NCBI RefSeq assembly: GCF_003367175.1
Contig: NZ_QRGA01000014.1
Coordinates: 1 to 64,000 of the forward strand
Reading direction: 5' to 3'
Source: Trinickia dinghuensis
GTDB taxonomy: Bacteria > Pseudomonadota > Gammaproteobacteria > Burkholderiales > Burkholderiaceae
Length of the DNA stretch: 64,000 bases
Shown: positions 1 to 8,945 of the stretch, piece after piece
Layout of the letters: each line of letters begins with the position of its first letter
How positions within the stretch are numbered: position 1 is the first letter of the stretch
Position numbers and translations under genes: made by a program
The notes under the pieces: generated by a model
The model's database searches: none
What the model was told of the DNA's origin: nothing
Seen by the model: only the letters and a program-made list of their open reading frames with translations

Positions 1-254
1 AAGGCCCCGCTTCTCTTCGTTCAGTCACACTGACTGCACGAAAGGGCGCAATTCTAGGCGCCTTCCGTGAGTCGTGCAAGCGAAATTTGAGAGGGCGTTT
101 TTCAGGCTCCGACAACGACCAAAGAACGACCAAGAAACGACGAAAAGAAGACATCGCAGGAGCATCGCGACGCGCGGCAGTACAGACAGTACGCGCAGCA
201 CCTATACCAACGCGCAAGCGAGGCTCGGCTTACTGCGTGACGGAACAGACTAGA
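1..254. other. Non-coding 5' margin of the window
   Basis: I see no gene I can support here. There is a small inverted repeat at about 22-36 (CAGTCA, CAC, TGACTG) that could be the end of a terminator for a gene outside the window. Short reiterations of an 'acgacca/acgaa' pattern follow at 110-145. The reading frame of the next gene is open back to 87, but the composition before 255 is basic and low in complexity and does not look like the conserved protein. Confidence 0.4.
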
Positions 255-1496
255 ATGGAGGGCTCATTGAATCCCACTAAGTCAGCCCCTATGCGCTCGC
301 GAATCGCTAAACGCCTCCCTCCCGACGCCGACAAGCTCGTCGGCCTGTCCCTCGCGCTGTTCGCGTCCGGCAGCCGAATCGAAGACCGCTTCTGGGAAGC
401 CAAGCTCGACACGCTGCTGGCGAAAATCGTGCGCAACAGCAATCAGACAACGCTCGACGCCGCGCTCGACCATCTGCAGCAAAACCACCCCGACGCATAC
501 GGCGCCCTCGCCGACATGGCGGAAACCCATAGCGAGTCTTTCATCGTCGAACACGACGGCAAGCCCTATGAAGCACTGTTGATCGCCGCGCCCGTCTTGG
601 CGTGGACGCGCTACATGATTCCGTCGGGCCCGCTCAAGGGCGACGCCGTCGACGCCCTGCGTGCGCATCTGCAAGCGCACGTGCTGGCCGCGGACACCCG
701 TGTCGCGCTCGCGCCGTTCCTCTACAGCATCGATCAACTGCCGCGGCATCACGTCGAAACCTATCGCCTCGCCCAGCAATTGATCCAATCCGCCTTGAAC
801 GGCACGGCGGCGAAGATGAATTTCGGCGATTTGCCCGAGACGTCTCCCATCCTGGCCGATCCGCGCTTCCTGCTCGCGGTCGTGGCAGCGCCGGTCGGCG
901 CATCGCTCTTTCGCTGGCAAGAAGAAGATAACGGCGTGCGGATCGAGCGCGGCCAGTGCCTCGAGCAATGGGCCACGCAAGGCGGCGCCAATCTCGCTCA
1001 GGTACTGCCCGGCTGCGAGTTCGAGTGCCTGCTGCCCGACGCCTATTACTCCGCATGCCGCGACGCCGACGAGCGCGTGCGGCCGCACACCGTTCGCACC
1101 GCCATCCGCTACCTGTACGACACCATCGGCGCGACGCCGCAGGACCTGCGCGCCGTTGTCGCCGGCTTCGGTGAACGGCGCATCGACGAGTACCGGGTCG
1201 GCTTCACGCGCCGCGGCAGCAACGACGTGATCTACGGCGTAGTCTGGCCGCTCTACGGCCGAGAAAACGGCGAACTTGCGATCGACGAAGAAGCCGAAGA
1301 CACCGGCGGCCCCCTCGAGGAAATCATCGCACTGCTCAAGGAAGCGGGCGTGACCGACATTCGCCGCCACGCAGGCCGCTTCGAGCCCGAATACTGCGAC
1401 GATTGCGGCGTCCCGCTGTACGCCGATCCGCTTGGCGAAATCGTGCACGCCGAAATGCCCGAAGACGCGGAACCCGCGCAGCCGCACTTTCACTGA
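255..1496 (+). CDS. DUF2863 family protein
   Basis: This 413-residue cytosolic protein has no signal peptide or membrane segment. I recognise it as the DUF2863 family, which is largely restricted to Burkholderiales and has no known function. The C-terminus carries a CxxC pair (C381 and C384, in YCDDCG) followed by an acidic stretch, which suggests a small metal knuckle. The start is ambiguous. ATG 255 and ATG 291 (MRSRIAKRLP) are both plausible and neither has a strong Shine-Dalgarno; the family-like part begins close to the second. The gene stands alone, 183 bases before the next gene. Confidence 0.8.
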   Translation: MEGSLNPTKSAPMRSRIAKRLPPDADKLVGLSLALFASGSRIEDRFWEAKLDTLLAKIVRNSNQTTLDAALDHLQQNHPDAYGALADMAETHSESFIVEHDGKPYEALLIAAPVLAWTRYMIPSGPLKGDAVDALRAHLQAHVLAADTRVALAPFLYSIDQLPRHHVETYRLAQQLIQSALNGTAAKMNFGDLPETSPILADPRFLLAVVAAPVGASLFRWQEEDNGVRIERGQCLEQWATQGGANLAQVLPGCEFECLLPDAYYSACRDADERVRPHTVRTAIRYLYDTIGATPQDLRAVVAGFGERRIDEYRVGFTRRGSNDVIYGVVWPLYGRENGELAIDEEAEDTGGPLEEIIALLKEAGVTDIRRHAGRFEPEYCDDCGVPLYADPLGEIVHAEMPEDAEPAQPHFH

Positions 1497-1679
1497 CCCC
1501 GCCGCCCCCTCCTCTCGCGGCTTCCCGCCTCATTCGGCGGGAAGCCGCGTCCTATGCCGTCCGGATAGCCGCCTTCCCGTAAGGAATTTGTCATGATTGT
1601 GCGACGGCGCATCGTGGCCGCCGGCACTCCTCCGGCGCCGTCCGCTGCGCTGTCCGTACCGACTATAAGGAGGCAAAAC

Positions 1680-2531
1680 ATGCGGTTCGCAGTTCTCAGT
1701 TCGGAAGCCGAGCGGCGCGACGGGATCAAGGCGCTCCTGCGGCAAATCGACCGGCAAGCACGATTTTGCGAAGCACGAGACTGGACGCACGCGAGCCGTA
1801 CGATGCGGCGCGTACCGACCGAACTACTCGTGGTCGACTGGCAAGACGCCATGCGCGCCGGAGCGGTACGTGCGCTGCTCATCGAATATCCGCGGCTGCG
1901 CGTGGCCGCGTTCGTCGACGACATCGCTCCGGCACGCGTGCGCACGCTGGTCGAAGCGGGCGTGCACGGCATCATTCCGCGCGCGACGAACCCGTTGCTC
2001 ATCGTGCGGCTGCTCGAGCTCGTCTTGGCCGGCGGCCTGTATGCGCCCTTCCTCGCCGAGGACCCGCCCGAGGCCCGCGGTCGCGGCGGCGTACCCGCCG
2101 CCTTGCCCGCGCGCGAGCCGGCGGCCGATCTGCCGCGGCGCAAGCGTTTCGTGCCGGCCCTTTCGCCGCGGCAAGAACAGATCATGCGCTGCGTCCATAT
2201 GGGCAGCACGAACAAAATGATCGCGCGCACGCTCGGGATCAGCGAGGGCACGGTCAAAATCCATCTGGCCAGCATTTTCCAACAGTTGGGCGCGCCGAAC
2301 CGGGCGGCCGCCGTCGCCATTTACAACGGCTGGCTCACCCCGCAGCTCGAAGTGCTGCGTGCCGACACCCAAAGCGCGCCCAAGCCGGTACTGGGACGAG
2401 GCGGTCCGGTGCCGCTGCGGCGCGCGGCATCGTTCCAATATTCGCTGTCGCGGCTCGATCGTTCACTCGAACTGCCGCTCGCCGCCGAACCCGACGTACC
2501 GTTCGGCGGTAGCATCCCCGGCGCGGGGTGA
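1680..2531 (+). CDS. LuxR/NarL-type response regulator with a degenerate receiver
   Basis: This is a 283-residue transcriptional regulator. Residues 1-125 have receiver-like alternating structure, and D53 (LLVVDW) sits where the phospho-acceptor lies. The N-terminal acidic pair is replaced by SSE and the conserved Lys is Arg (GIIPRA), so phosphorylation may not control it. Residues 161-218 form a clear LuxR helix-turn-helix (LSPRQEQIMRC, then TNKMIARTLGISEGTVKIH). A proline-rich tail of about 65 residues follows the DNA-binding domain, which is unusual for NarL proteins. The start at 1680 is set by an excellent ribosome binding site (AAGGAGG, 5 bases upstream). No histidine kinase lies nearby. 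Confidence 0.85.
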   Translation: MRFAVLSSEAERRDGIKALLRQIDRQARFCEARDWTHASRTMRRVPTELLVVDWQDAMRAGAVRALLIEYPRLRVAAFVDDIAPARVRTLVEAGVHGIIPRATNPLLIVRLLELVLAGGLYAPFLAEDPPEARGRGGVPAALPAREPAADLPRRKRFVPALSPRQEQIMRCVHMGSTNKMIARTLGISEGTVKIHLASIFQQLGAPNRAAAVAIYNGWLTPQLEVLRADTQSAPKPVLGRGGPVPLRRAASFQYSLSRLDRSLELPLAAEPDVPFGGSIPGAG

Positions 2532-2556
2532 GCGCCGGCCGACGAAAGCCCGGCGC
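2532..2556 (+). terminator. Possible terminator after the LuxR-type regulator
   Basis: A perfect 7-bp stem (GCGCCGG / CCGGCGC) with an 11-base loop begins directly after the stop codon. Only a weak T-tract (GTTTG) follows, so this is a tentative call. Confidence 0.35.
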
Positions 2557-2636
2557 GGCGTTTGCTATGCTCATATAGAAGGGAGGTCGAGGAGGCGTCA
2601 CGCACGCTCTCCCCGTTTCGCAGCCCAACGAGTAAT

Positions 2637-3320
2637 ATGGATGCCATGGGCTTCTTCTACACGCCGCTTCCGTTATGGGTCGCTGTCGGTGGCTGGGCCG
2701 CCGCCGCAGCCGTGCTTGCGCTCGCCCTCGCACGAAGGCCGTTCCGGCGGCTGCAGGACGGGACGCTCCAGCATGTCTGGCTCGCGATCATCGTGGCCAT
2801 TTCGGTACTTTGGGCGAGCAACGCGTGGCTCGACGACGGCCCGGTCATGCACCTGCTCGGCGCCACGCTGCTCGTCACGCTGTTCGACTGGGCGCTGGCG
2901 CTCGTCGCCATGGCGGCCGTCTCTGGGATCGCCGCGGTGGTCTTCGATGCCGCATGGCATGGCGTCGCGCTCACCTTCCTCATCTACGGAGCCTTGCCGG
3001 TCTGTATTTCGGCCTTGCTCCAGCGCGCGTGCACGGCTTGGCTGCCGCGCAATCTGTTCGTGTTCATCTGCGCCCAAGGCTTCGTCTCTCCCGCGATCGC
3101 CGTGACGGTGGCCAGCGTCACGGCCGCCGCCGCCCATGTCGCACTCGCTCACGGATCCGCGTCGGTCGTTCCCATCGGCTATGCATTCAGCGTCTTTCTG
3201 CTGGCCGCCGGCGAAGCGTGGTTCACGGGGATGTCCACGGCGCTCATCGCCGTCTATAAGCCGACGTGGGTAACGACGAACGACGTGCGCCGCTATCGTC
3301 TTGGCGGCCCTCGCACGTAG
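2637..3320 (+). CDS. CbiM-like energy-coupling-factor permease homologue (membrane protein)
   Basis: This 227-residue hydrophobic protein has about six or seven predicted membrane segments. It resembles the stand-alone CbiM/NikM-like 'energy-coupling factor transporter permease' proteins of Burkholderia. In complete ECF systems CbiM/NikM is the substrate-binding membrane subunit for cobalt or nickel. No T component, ATPase or CbiN is present here, and I see no cobalamin riboswitch upstream, so the substrate is unknown. ATG 2637 was chosen; ATG 2646 is an alternative. A GGAGG-like stretch at 2581-2596 is too far upstream to decide. Confidence 0.6.
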   Translation: MDAMGFFYTPLPLWVAVGGWAAAAAVLALALARRPFRRLQDGTLQHVWLAIIVAISVLWASNAWLDDGPVMHLLGATLLVTLFDWALALVAMAAVSGIAAVVFDAAWHGVALTFLIYGALPVCISALLQRACTAWLPRNLFVFICAQGFVSPAIAVTVASVTAAAAHVALAHGSASVVPIGYAFSVFLLAAGEAWFTGMSTALIAVYKPTWVTTNDVRRYRLGGPRT

Positions 3321-3518
3321 AGAAATTCGACGGATCACGCGCAGGACCGGGCACAGATCGCTCGAAGAATCGGTGCGGCGGATGGGTCCGCGCTTTCGAC
3401 ACGCGGCACGCCGCAGTGGGCGAGTCCCTCCAATCCATCAAAATTTATTCATCCCGACATTGAACTCCGTCTCCGAGTGGGGCATCTTACGTGCCTGTGT
3501 CTCAATACTGCCTACCGG

Positions 3519-4118
3519 ATGGATAGCTCCAAGTTTTCACGCCGCCTGCGACAGCTCGCAGGGCTGTTGGCGACTTCGGCGGTTTTCATTGCGCCGCTGA
3601 TCGCGACCGCTCCCGCTCGCGCCGATACGATCGATCAGCGCAACGAAATGATCGCCCACTTCATCAACGACATGCACGCGGACCCGCTCGTCGCCGATTG
3701 CGCGGCGCATGGCAACTTCGTCGCGAGCACGTCGACTGTCATCGACCATGTCGACTTCCCGCCCGAAGCGTTCGATTCGGCCCACGCGGAAATCACGCCT
3801 TGGAATCAGCCGTTCGACGAAGGCAAGCAGCGCATCACGGTCGATAAGATCGTGACCGTCGAAGGCCAAGGCATCCCGCGCGAAACGTCCCACGACCCTT
3901 ATCCGGTGAAGTTTCGCTGCGGCTATGTGGGCACGCAGATGCTGGCGTTCAACTGGAACGACCCCGTGCCGCCGCTGAAGGCGCGCCATGAGGGCACGTC
4001 GAAGAAAAAAGGCAAACGCCGCCATGGCGGTCATGCGACGGGCCATACGAGCAAAAGCGCGGTCAAGCATTCGGCGACGAAAAAGAAATCCTCCACCAAA
4101 TCCCGTACGAAGCACTAA
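3519..4118 (+). CDS. Secreted BspC-like protein with a basic Lys/His tail
   Basis: This 199-residue exported protein has a signal peptide at residues 1-35: basic n-region, hydrophobic core, APARA before the predicted cut. The mature part has two cysteines (VADC and KFRC) that could form a disulfide. The last 40 or so residues are almost all Lys, Arg, His, Ser and Thr, a disordered polycation that could bind envelope polyanions. It resembles proteins annotated as 'BspC domain-containing' in Burkholderia, whose function is unknown. That family assignment is from memory. The start at 3519 puts the signal peptide at the N-terminus; there is no strong ribosome binding site. Confidence 0.6.
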   Translation: MDSSKFSRRLRQLAGLLATSAVFIAPLIATAPARADTIDQRNEMIAHFINDMHADPLVADCAAHGNFVASTSTVIDHVDFPPEAFDSAHAEITPWNQPFDEGKQRITVDKIVTVEGQGIPRETSHDPYPVKFRCGYVGTQMLAFNWNDPVPPLKARHEGTSKKKGKRRHGGHATGHTSKSAVKHSATKKKSSTKSRTKH

Positions 4119-4209
4119 TCGCTATCGCGATGGCCATCGGGCGCCCGACGCTGCGCCGCCCCGCAAGGCGACGTAGCGGTCTCGCGCGTGGGGCGAGCGG
4201 GGCGGCCGG

Positions 4210-5367
4210 TCAGGCGAATGCCTCCAACTGACGCAGGATCGCCGCAAGCATCGCCGCGCCGAGCGCCGCACTGCGCTCGCCGTTCCAGCCGACACGTTCA
4301 TCGGGCAGATTCGCGTTGTCCTTGAACGGCATTTCGAGCGTCAGCGACAAGCACCCGAACGTATGGCCGATGTACTTCGATGCGAGCTTGAGCGCATCCT
4401 CCTTGTACTTCGACGCCTCGTAGCCGTGCTCGTCTTGGAAGTCGGGGCTCGCTTGCTTGAAGGCTTCGATGAAGGCCTTCTGCTCGCGCGCCTGCTGTTC
4501 CGTGAAGCTCGGCAGCATCTCGCTGCCGGCAACGAACACGTAGGGCAGCGCTTCGTCGCCGTGGATGTCGAAGAACATGTCGCAGCCGTTCGCGTGAATC
4601 GCCTCGCGCACGACCGACACCTCGGGGCTGCGGGCGGCATCGGGCGCAAGCCACTCGCGGTTCAGGTTGGCGCCTGCGGCGTTCGTGCGCAGATTGCCGC
4701 GCACGCTGCCGTCCGGGTTCATGTTCGGCACGATGTAGAACACGGCGTGCTCGTACAGCTTGCGCGCGACGGAATCGCCCGCCCAATCGCCCCAGCCGGC
4801 CAGGCGCTTGACGAGCCCTTCGACGAACCATTCGGCCATCGTCTCGCCCGGGTGCTGGCGCGCGACGATCCATACCTTCTTCTTTTGCCGTCCGCCGTTC
4901 GACTCGGGCGTGCCGAGCACCAGCAGCGACATCGGCCGGCCCTCCACCGTGCGTCCGAGTTCCGCGAGCGTCGCATGCGGCATCTGCTGGACCGCTCCGA
5001 GGAATTCGGAATGCCGCTCCTCGCTGTACGGTTCGAAGTAGGCGTAGTAGATCGAATCGAACTCGGGCGTGTGATCGATCGTCAACGTCTGCCCGTCGTA
5101 CGACGCCGGCACGCGAAACCAGTTGACGCGGTCGTAGCTCGCCATCGCGTGATAGCCGTGCCAGCCTTGCGCGAACGCGCATTGCGCCGCGTTCTCGAAC
5201 TTCATCACGCAGTGCTGCCCGCGCGCGCCCGCCAGGCGAAAGTAGAACCATTGCGCGAAATCGGCGTGGCTGTCGCTGCGAATACGCAGACGAATGTCGT
5301 CGGCTTGATCGCACGACACGACTTCGATCGCACCCGCGTCGAAGTTGCTGGTGATCGAAAGACTCAT
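4210..5367 (-). CDS. M14-type cytosolic zinc carboxypeptidase
   Basis: This 385-residue protein belongs to the cytosolic carboxypeptidase (CCP-like) branch of M14. An N-terminal beta-rich domain (about 1-125) precedes the catalytic domain. Zinc ligands are H172 and E175 (QHPGE) and H269 (DIHG). N235/R237 (NLNREW) fit substrate carboxylate binding and E345 (LTLEMPFK) is the catalytic glutamate. There is no signal peptide, so it acts in the cytoplasm; bacterial homologues have unknown natural substrates. Start ATG 5367 is preferred over an in-frame codon at 5391 because the conserved domain begins there. It is convergent with the BspC-like gene and 80 bases downstream of yaaA on the same strand. 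Confidence 0.85.
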   Translation of the reverse strand: MSLSITSNFDAGAIEVVSCDQADDIRLRIRSDSHADFAQWFYFRLAGARGQHCVMKFENAAQCAFAQGWHGYHAMASYDRVNWFRVPASYDGQTLTIDHTPEFDSIYYAYFEPYSEERHSEFLGAVQQMPHATLAELGRTVEGRPMSLLVLGTPESNGGRQKKKVWIVARQHPGETMAEWFVEGLVKRLAGWGDWAGDSVARKLYEHAVFYIVPNMNPDGSVRGNLRTNAAGANLNREWLAPDAARSPEVSVVREAIHANGCDMFFDIHGDEALPYVFVAGSEMLPSFTEQQAREQKAFIEAFKQASPDFQDEHGYEASKYKEDALKLASKYIGHTFGCLSLTLEMPFKDNANLPDERVGWNGERSAALGAAMLAAILRQLEAFA

Positions 5368-5377
5368 GGAGATTCCG

Positions 5378-5402
5378 TGGTCAGTGGTCAATGGTCAGTG
5401 GA
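5378..5402. repeat. Short tandem repeat (TGGTCAGT-like units)
   Basis: Three near-identical units of GTGGTCA/ATGGTCA lie immediately upstream of the carboxypeptidase start, between it and yaaA. It may be simple-sequence slippage or a small operator. Confidence 0.4.
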
Positions 5403-5447
5403 AAATAGAAAGCAGAATAGGAGTGGGTCCGGACGCGGGGCCGCGGG

Positions 5448-6230
5448 TCAATCGCCTATACGGCGGCGAAACACGAACGTCGCGTCGTTCGACGCCGCGG
5501 GATCGAACGCATAGCCTTCGACGGCAAACTCCTTCAGTTGCTCGGGCGAATCGATTCTATTTTCGACGGCGAACCGCGCCATAGAACCGCGTGCCCGCTT
5601 TGCGTGAAAACTGATGATCTTGTAGCGGCCGCCCTTCCAATCCTCGAACACGGGCGTCACGATGCGCGCGTCGAGCCGTTTCGGCCGCACCGACTTGAAG
5701 TATTCGGTCGACGCGCAGTTCACGAGAATCCGTTCGGCGCTCTTGTTCCGGTGAAGCTGCGCATTCAGTGCATCGGTGATGCGTTCGCCCCAGAACGCGT
5801 AGAGATCCTTGCCGCGCGCGTTCGGCAAGCGCGTGCCCATCTCCAGGCGGTACGGCTGCAATAGATCGAGCGGGCGCAGCACGCCGTAGAGCCCCGACAG
5901 CACGCGCACGTGGCGCTGCGCGTAGTCGAGATCGGCGGCCGAGAGCGTCTTCGCGTCGAAGCCTTCGTAGACGTCGCCGTTGAACGCGAGGACCGCCTGC
6001 TTGGCATTGTCGGCGTGAAACTTCGGCGACCAATCGGCGTAGCGCTGAAAGTTCAGATGAGCCAGTGCGTCGGAAATATCCATCAGCGATGCGATCTGCT
6101 GCGGCGAGTAGCGCCGCAATTCGTCGATGAGCTGCGCGGCGTCGTCGACGAAGTCAGGAATCGTATGTTTGGCGATGTGCGGGGGCGTCTCGTAGTCGAG
6201 CGACTTGGCCGGAGACAAAACAATTATCAT
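5448..6230 (-). CDS. yaaA: Peroxide stress protein YaaA (UPF0246)
   Basis: This 260-residue protein begins with the family signature [13 protein letters not shown] and keeps the conserved [19 protein letters not shown] and SVRPKRL blocks, full length. In E. coli YaaA is induced by OxyR under peroxide stress and lowers free iron, limiting Fenton damage; the fold binds DNA. The 5' leader contains a perfect 7-bp hairpin (6252-6268) and three AAAGGTTCG-like repeats between 6232 and 6289. I cannot assign a regulator to these. A TACAAT -10-like element lies on this strand at 6290-6295, in the 69-base gap to the divergent PIN gene. Confidence 0.93.
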   Translation of the reverse strand: MIIVLSPAKSLDYETPPHIAKHTIPDFVDDAAQLIDELRRYSPQQIASLMDISDALAHLNFQRYADWSPKFHADNAKQAVLAFNGDVYEGFDAKTLSAADLDYAQRHVRVLSGLYGVLRPLDLLQPYRLEMGTRLPNARGKDLYAFWGERITDALNAQLHRNKSAERILVNCASTEYFKSVRPKRLDARIVTPVFEDWKGGRYKIISFHAKRARGSMARFAVENRIDSPEQLKEFAVEGYAFDPAASNDATFVFRRRIGD

Positions 6231-6299
6231 AAAGGTTCGCCGAAAGGCTCGCCGGCACGCCGTGCCGGGCAGTGAAAACGAAAGGTTCGATTGTAGCGA

Positions 6300-6797
6300 A
6301 TGCCCTATACCGATGCTGAAGGCCTGAAAACCGTGCCGCGCGTGGTGCTCGATTCGAACGTCTGGATCGACATCCTCGTATTCGACGACAGCGCGACGCG
6401 CCCGATTCTAGCCGCCCTCGAGCGCGGCGCACTCGATGCCGTGATCGATGCGCGCTGCCTGGCCGAACTGACCCGCGTGCTCGATTATCCGCAGTTCGTC
6501 GCGCGCGCGGTCGACAAGGCGGCCGCGCTTGCCGCCGTCGCGCGGCTCGCCACGCTCGCGCAGCGGCGGGCCGCCGGGAGCGACGACGCGCCGCTGCCCA
6601 AGTGCAAGGACCGCGACGATCAGAAATTCCTCGAGCTCGCGCAAGCGGCGAAAGCCGATTGGCTCGTCTCGAAGGACCGCGCGCTGCTCAAGCTGAACAA
6701 GCGCACGGCCCGCGACTTCGGCTTTCGAATCGCCGAGCCGGCGCCGTTCGCGTCGGCCTGCGCACTCGATCTCCCGCTTGCTACCGCCAACGCCTGA
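6300..6797 (+). CDS. PIN-domain protein, putative VapC-like RNase toxin (COG1569 type)
   Basis: This 165-residue protein has the four PIN acidic positions: D18 (VLDSN), E56 (LAEL), D104/D106-D107 (CKDRDD) and D126 (SKDRALL). These bind the metal ions that support RNA cleavage. PIN proteins of this type are usually called toxins, but no antitoxin gene is adjacent. The upstream neighbour yaaA is divergent and the downstream aminotransferase follows after 15 bases. Start ATG 6300 lacks a ribosome binding site. GTG codons at 6333 and 6342 (VPRVVLD) are possible later starts. Confidence 0.75.
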   Translation: MPYTDAEGLKTVPRVVLDSNVWIDILVFDDSATRPILAALERGALDAVIDARCLAELTRVLDYPQFVARAVDKAAALAAVARLATLAQRRAAGSDDAPLPKCKDRDDQKFLELAQAAKADWLVSKDRALLKLNKRTARDFGFRIAEPAPFASACALDLPLATANA

Positions 6798-6812
6798 CTA
6801 TATCGCCGAGCC

Positions 6813-7988
6813 ATGAACGCACCGCACGAATCGACTCGCCTGCCCTTCGCCCTCGCCTCGCGTCTGCCGAACGTCGGCACGACGATCTTCACGGTCATGA
6901 GCGCGCTCGCCGCGCAGCGCGGCGCCGTGAACCTCGGCCAAGGCTTTCCCGATTTCGACTGCGACGAGCGGATCGTCGAGGCCGTGTCGCGCGCGATGCG
7001 CGAGGGCCACAATCAATATCCGCCGATGGCCGGCGTCGCGCCGCTGCGCGAAGCGATCGCGCGCAAGATCGAAAAGATCCACGGCCGCGCCTACGATCCG
7101 GGCACGGAGATCACCGTCACGGCCGGCGCGACGCAAGCCCTGTTGACCGCGATCCTCGCCACCGTCCACCCGGGCGACGAAGTCGTCGTAATCGAACCGA
7201 CCTACGACAGTTATGTTCCATCGATCGAACTCGCGGGCGGCAAGCCCGTGTTCGTCGCGCTCGAGGCGCCCGATTACGCGATCGACTTCGACAAGCTCGC
7301 GCGCGCGATCACGCCGCGCACGCGCCTCATTCTGATCAACACCCCGCACAACCCGACCGGCCGCGTCTGGCATGCGGACGACATGCGGCGCCTCGAAGCG
7401 ATCGTGCGCGGCACGAACGTGCTGATTCTTTCGGACGAAGTCTACGAACACATGGTCTATGACGGCGCGCCGCACGAAAGCGTCGCACGCTACCCCGAAC
7501 TCGCCCAGCGCAGCTTCGTCGTCTCGAGCTTCGGCAAAACGTTCCACGTCACGGGCTGGAAGGTCGGCTACGTCGCCGCGCCGGCCGCGCTGACGGCCGA
7601 GTTCCGCAAGGTGCATCAGTTCAACGTCTTCACCGTGAACACGCCGATGCAGGTGGGCCTGGCCGAGTATCTCGCCGACCCGGCACCCTACGTCGAGCTG
7701 CCGGCCTTCTACCAGCGCAAACGCGATTTTTTCCGCGCGGGGCTTGGGAAGACACGTTTCAAGCTGCTGCCCTGCGAAGGCACCTACTTCCAATGCGTCG
7801 ACTATTCGGCGATCAGCGATCTGCCCGAAGCCGAGTTCTCGAAGTGGCTGACGACCGAGATCGGCGTGGCGGCCATTCCCGTTTCGGCGTTCTATCACGA
7901 GCCGCACGAATCGGGCGTCGTACGATTTTGCTTCGCCAAGCGAGAGGCGACGCTCGCGACCGCGCTCGAGCGGCTCGCGCGTCTTTGA
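6813..7988 (+). CDS. PLP-dependent aminotransferase, class I/II (methionine aminotransferase YbdL-like)
   Basis: This 391-residue fold-type I aminotransferase has the Schiff-base lysine K242 (SSFGKTFHVTGWK), D208/Y211 (LSDEVYEH) for the pyridine ring and NPTG at about 180-183. The pattern NLGQGFPDF and the Phe/Tyr-rich active site resemble E. coli YbdL, which prefers methionine, and kynurenine aminotransferases. It is cytoplasmic. It starts 15 bases after the PIN gene and is followed 16 bases later by an acyl-CoA hydratase, so the three could be cotranscribed. The natural substrate is not fixed by the sequence. Confidence 0.9.
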   Translation: MNAPHESTRLPFALASRLPNVGTTIFTVMSALAAQRGAVNLGQGFPDFDCDERIVEAVSRAMREGHNQYPPMAGVAPLREAIARKIEKIHGRAYDPGTEITVTAGATQALLTAILATVHPGDEVVVIEPTYDSYVPSIELAGGKPVFVALEAPDYAIDFDKLARAITPRTRLILINTPHNPTGRVWHADDMRRLEAIVRGTNVLILSDEVYEHMVYDGAPHESVARYPELAQRSFVVSSFGKTFHVTGWKVGYVAAPAALTAEFRKVHQFNVFTVNTPMQVGLAEYLADPAPYVELPAFYQRKRDFFRAGLGKTRFKLLPCEGTYFQCVDYSAISDLPEAEFSKWLTTEIGVAAIPVSAFYHEPHESGVVRFCFAKREATLATALERLARL

Positions 7989-8004
7989 AAAACCAGGAGA
8001 GATC

Positions 8005-8793
8005 ATGAGCGCAGAGCTGCTCGCTTCCCGACCGCCCGAAAGCGAGTCGACCCTCGTCTTGACGCTGTCGAATCCCGGCGCCCGCAACGCGCTGCATCCC
8101 GACATGTACGCGGCCGGCATTCAGGCGCTCGAAACAGCCGAGCGCGACACCTCGATCCGCGCCATCGTCCTCACCGGCGCGGACGACTTCTTTTGCGCGG
8201 GCGGCAACCTGAACCGGTTGCTCGAAAATCGCGCGAAGGATCCGTCCGTGCAGGCGCAAAGCATCGATCTGCTGGCCCAGTGGATTCTCGCGCTGCGCAC
8301 GTCGAGCAAGCCCGTCATCGCCGCGGTGGCCGGCGCGGCGGCCGGTGCCGGCTTTTCGCTCGCGCTCGCCTGCGATCTGATCGTCGCCGCCGACGACGCC
8401 AAGTTCGTCATGTCCTACGCACGCGTCGGCCTAACGCCCGACGGCGGCGGGTCGTGGTTCCTCGCGCAAGCACTGCCGCGCGCGCTCGCAACGGAGATTC
8501 TGCTCGAAGCGAAGCCCGTATCGGCCGAGCGGCTCCATGCATTGGGTATCGTCAATCGCCTCGTCAAGACTGCACAGCTGCGCGATGCCGCGCTCGCTTG
8601 GGCCGACGAGATCGGACGCGGATCGCCGAACGCGCAGGCGCGTGTCAAGGCGCTCGTCGCCTCGGCGGGCGCGCGCTCGCTGGCCGATCATTTGGAAGTC
8701 GAGCGCGACGATTTCGTCGCTTCGCTGCATCACGCCGATGCGCTCGAAGGCATCACGGCGTTCCTGGAAAAGCGCCCCGCGCGCTATCGCTGA
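8005..8793 (+). CDS. Enoyl-CoA hydratase/isomerase family protein (PaaG-like, 'oxepin-CoA hydrolase' type)
   Basis: This 262-residue crotonase-fold protein has the oxyanion-hole segments FCAGGNL and AAGAGFSLALACDL. The two catalytic glutamates of classical enoyl-CoA hydratases are absent. Instead it has the single aspartate in TPDGGG, as in PaaG-type isomerases and oxepin-CoA-related enzymes. It probably isomerises or hydrates an unsaturated acyl-CoA. The start follows AGGAGAG by 6 bases. It precedes the kinase and acyl-CoA dehydrogenase genes, which hints at a shared acyl-CoA pathway. The exact reaction is inferred. Confidence 0.85.
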   Translation: MSAELLASRPPESESTLVLTLSNPGARNALHPDMYAAGIQALETAERDTSIRAIVLTGADDFFCAGGNLNRLLENRAKDPSVQAQSIDLLAQWILALRTSSKPVIAAVAGAAAGAGFSLALACDLIVAADDAKFVMSYARVGLTPDGGGSWFLAQALPRALATEILLEAKPVSAERLHALGIVNRLVKTAQLRDAALAWADEIGRGSPNAQARVKALVASAGARSLADHLEVERDDFVASLHHADALEGITAFLEKRPARYR

Positions 8794-8843
8794 GGGCGCA
8801 CGGTCCGCCCTACCACGATGGAGATGCGCGACCACACACCGCA

Positions 8844-8871
8844 CCTGCGCTACCGACGCGAGTAGCGCAGG
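8844..8871 (+). terminator. Hairpin after the enoyl-CoA hydratase gene
   Basis: A perfect 10-bp stem (CCTGCGCTAC / GTAGCGCAGG) with an 8-base loop is followed by a moderately U-rich stretch (CTTGTCCTTGCGTTTT). It probably ends part of the upstream transcript before the kinase gene. Confidence 0.55.
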
Positions 8872-8945
8872 CTTGTCCTTGCGTTTTGCCGCTGCATCCG
8901 CGTTTTTCCGTCATTGAACCTCACTCCTTCAGCGGGAGCCGTTAC

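Noticed and set aside
2532-2636. A cobalamin riboswitch upstream of the CbiM-like gene
   Set aside because: The gap is only about 105 bases and lacks the conserved B12-box-like pattern.
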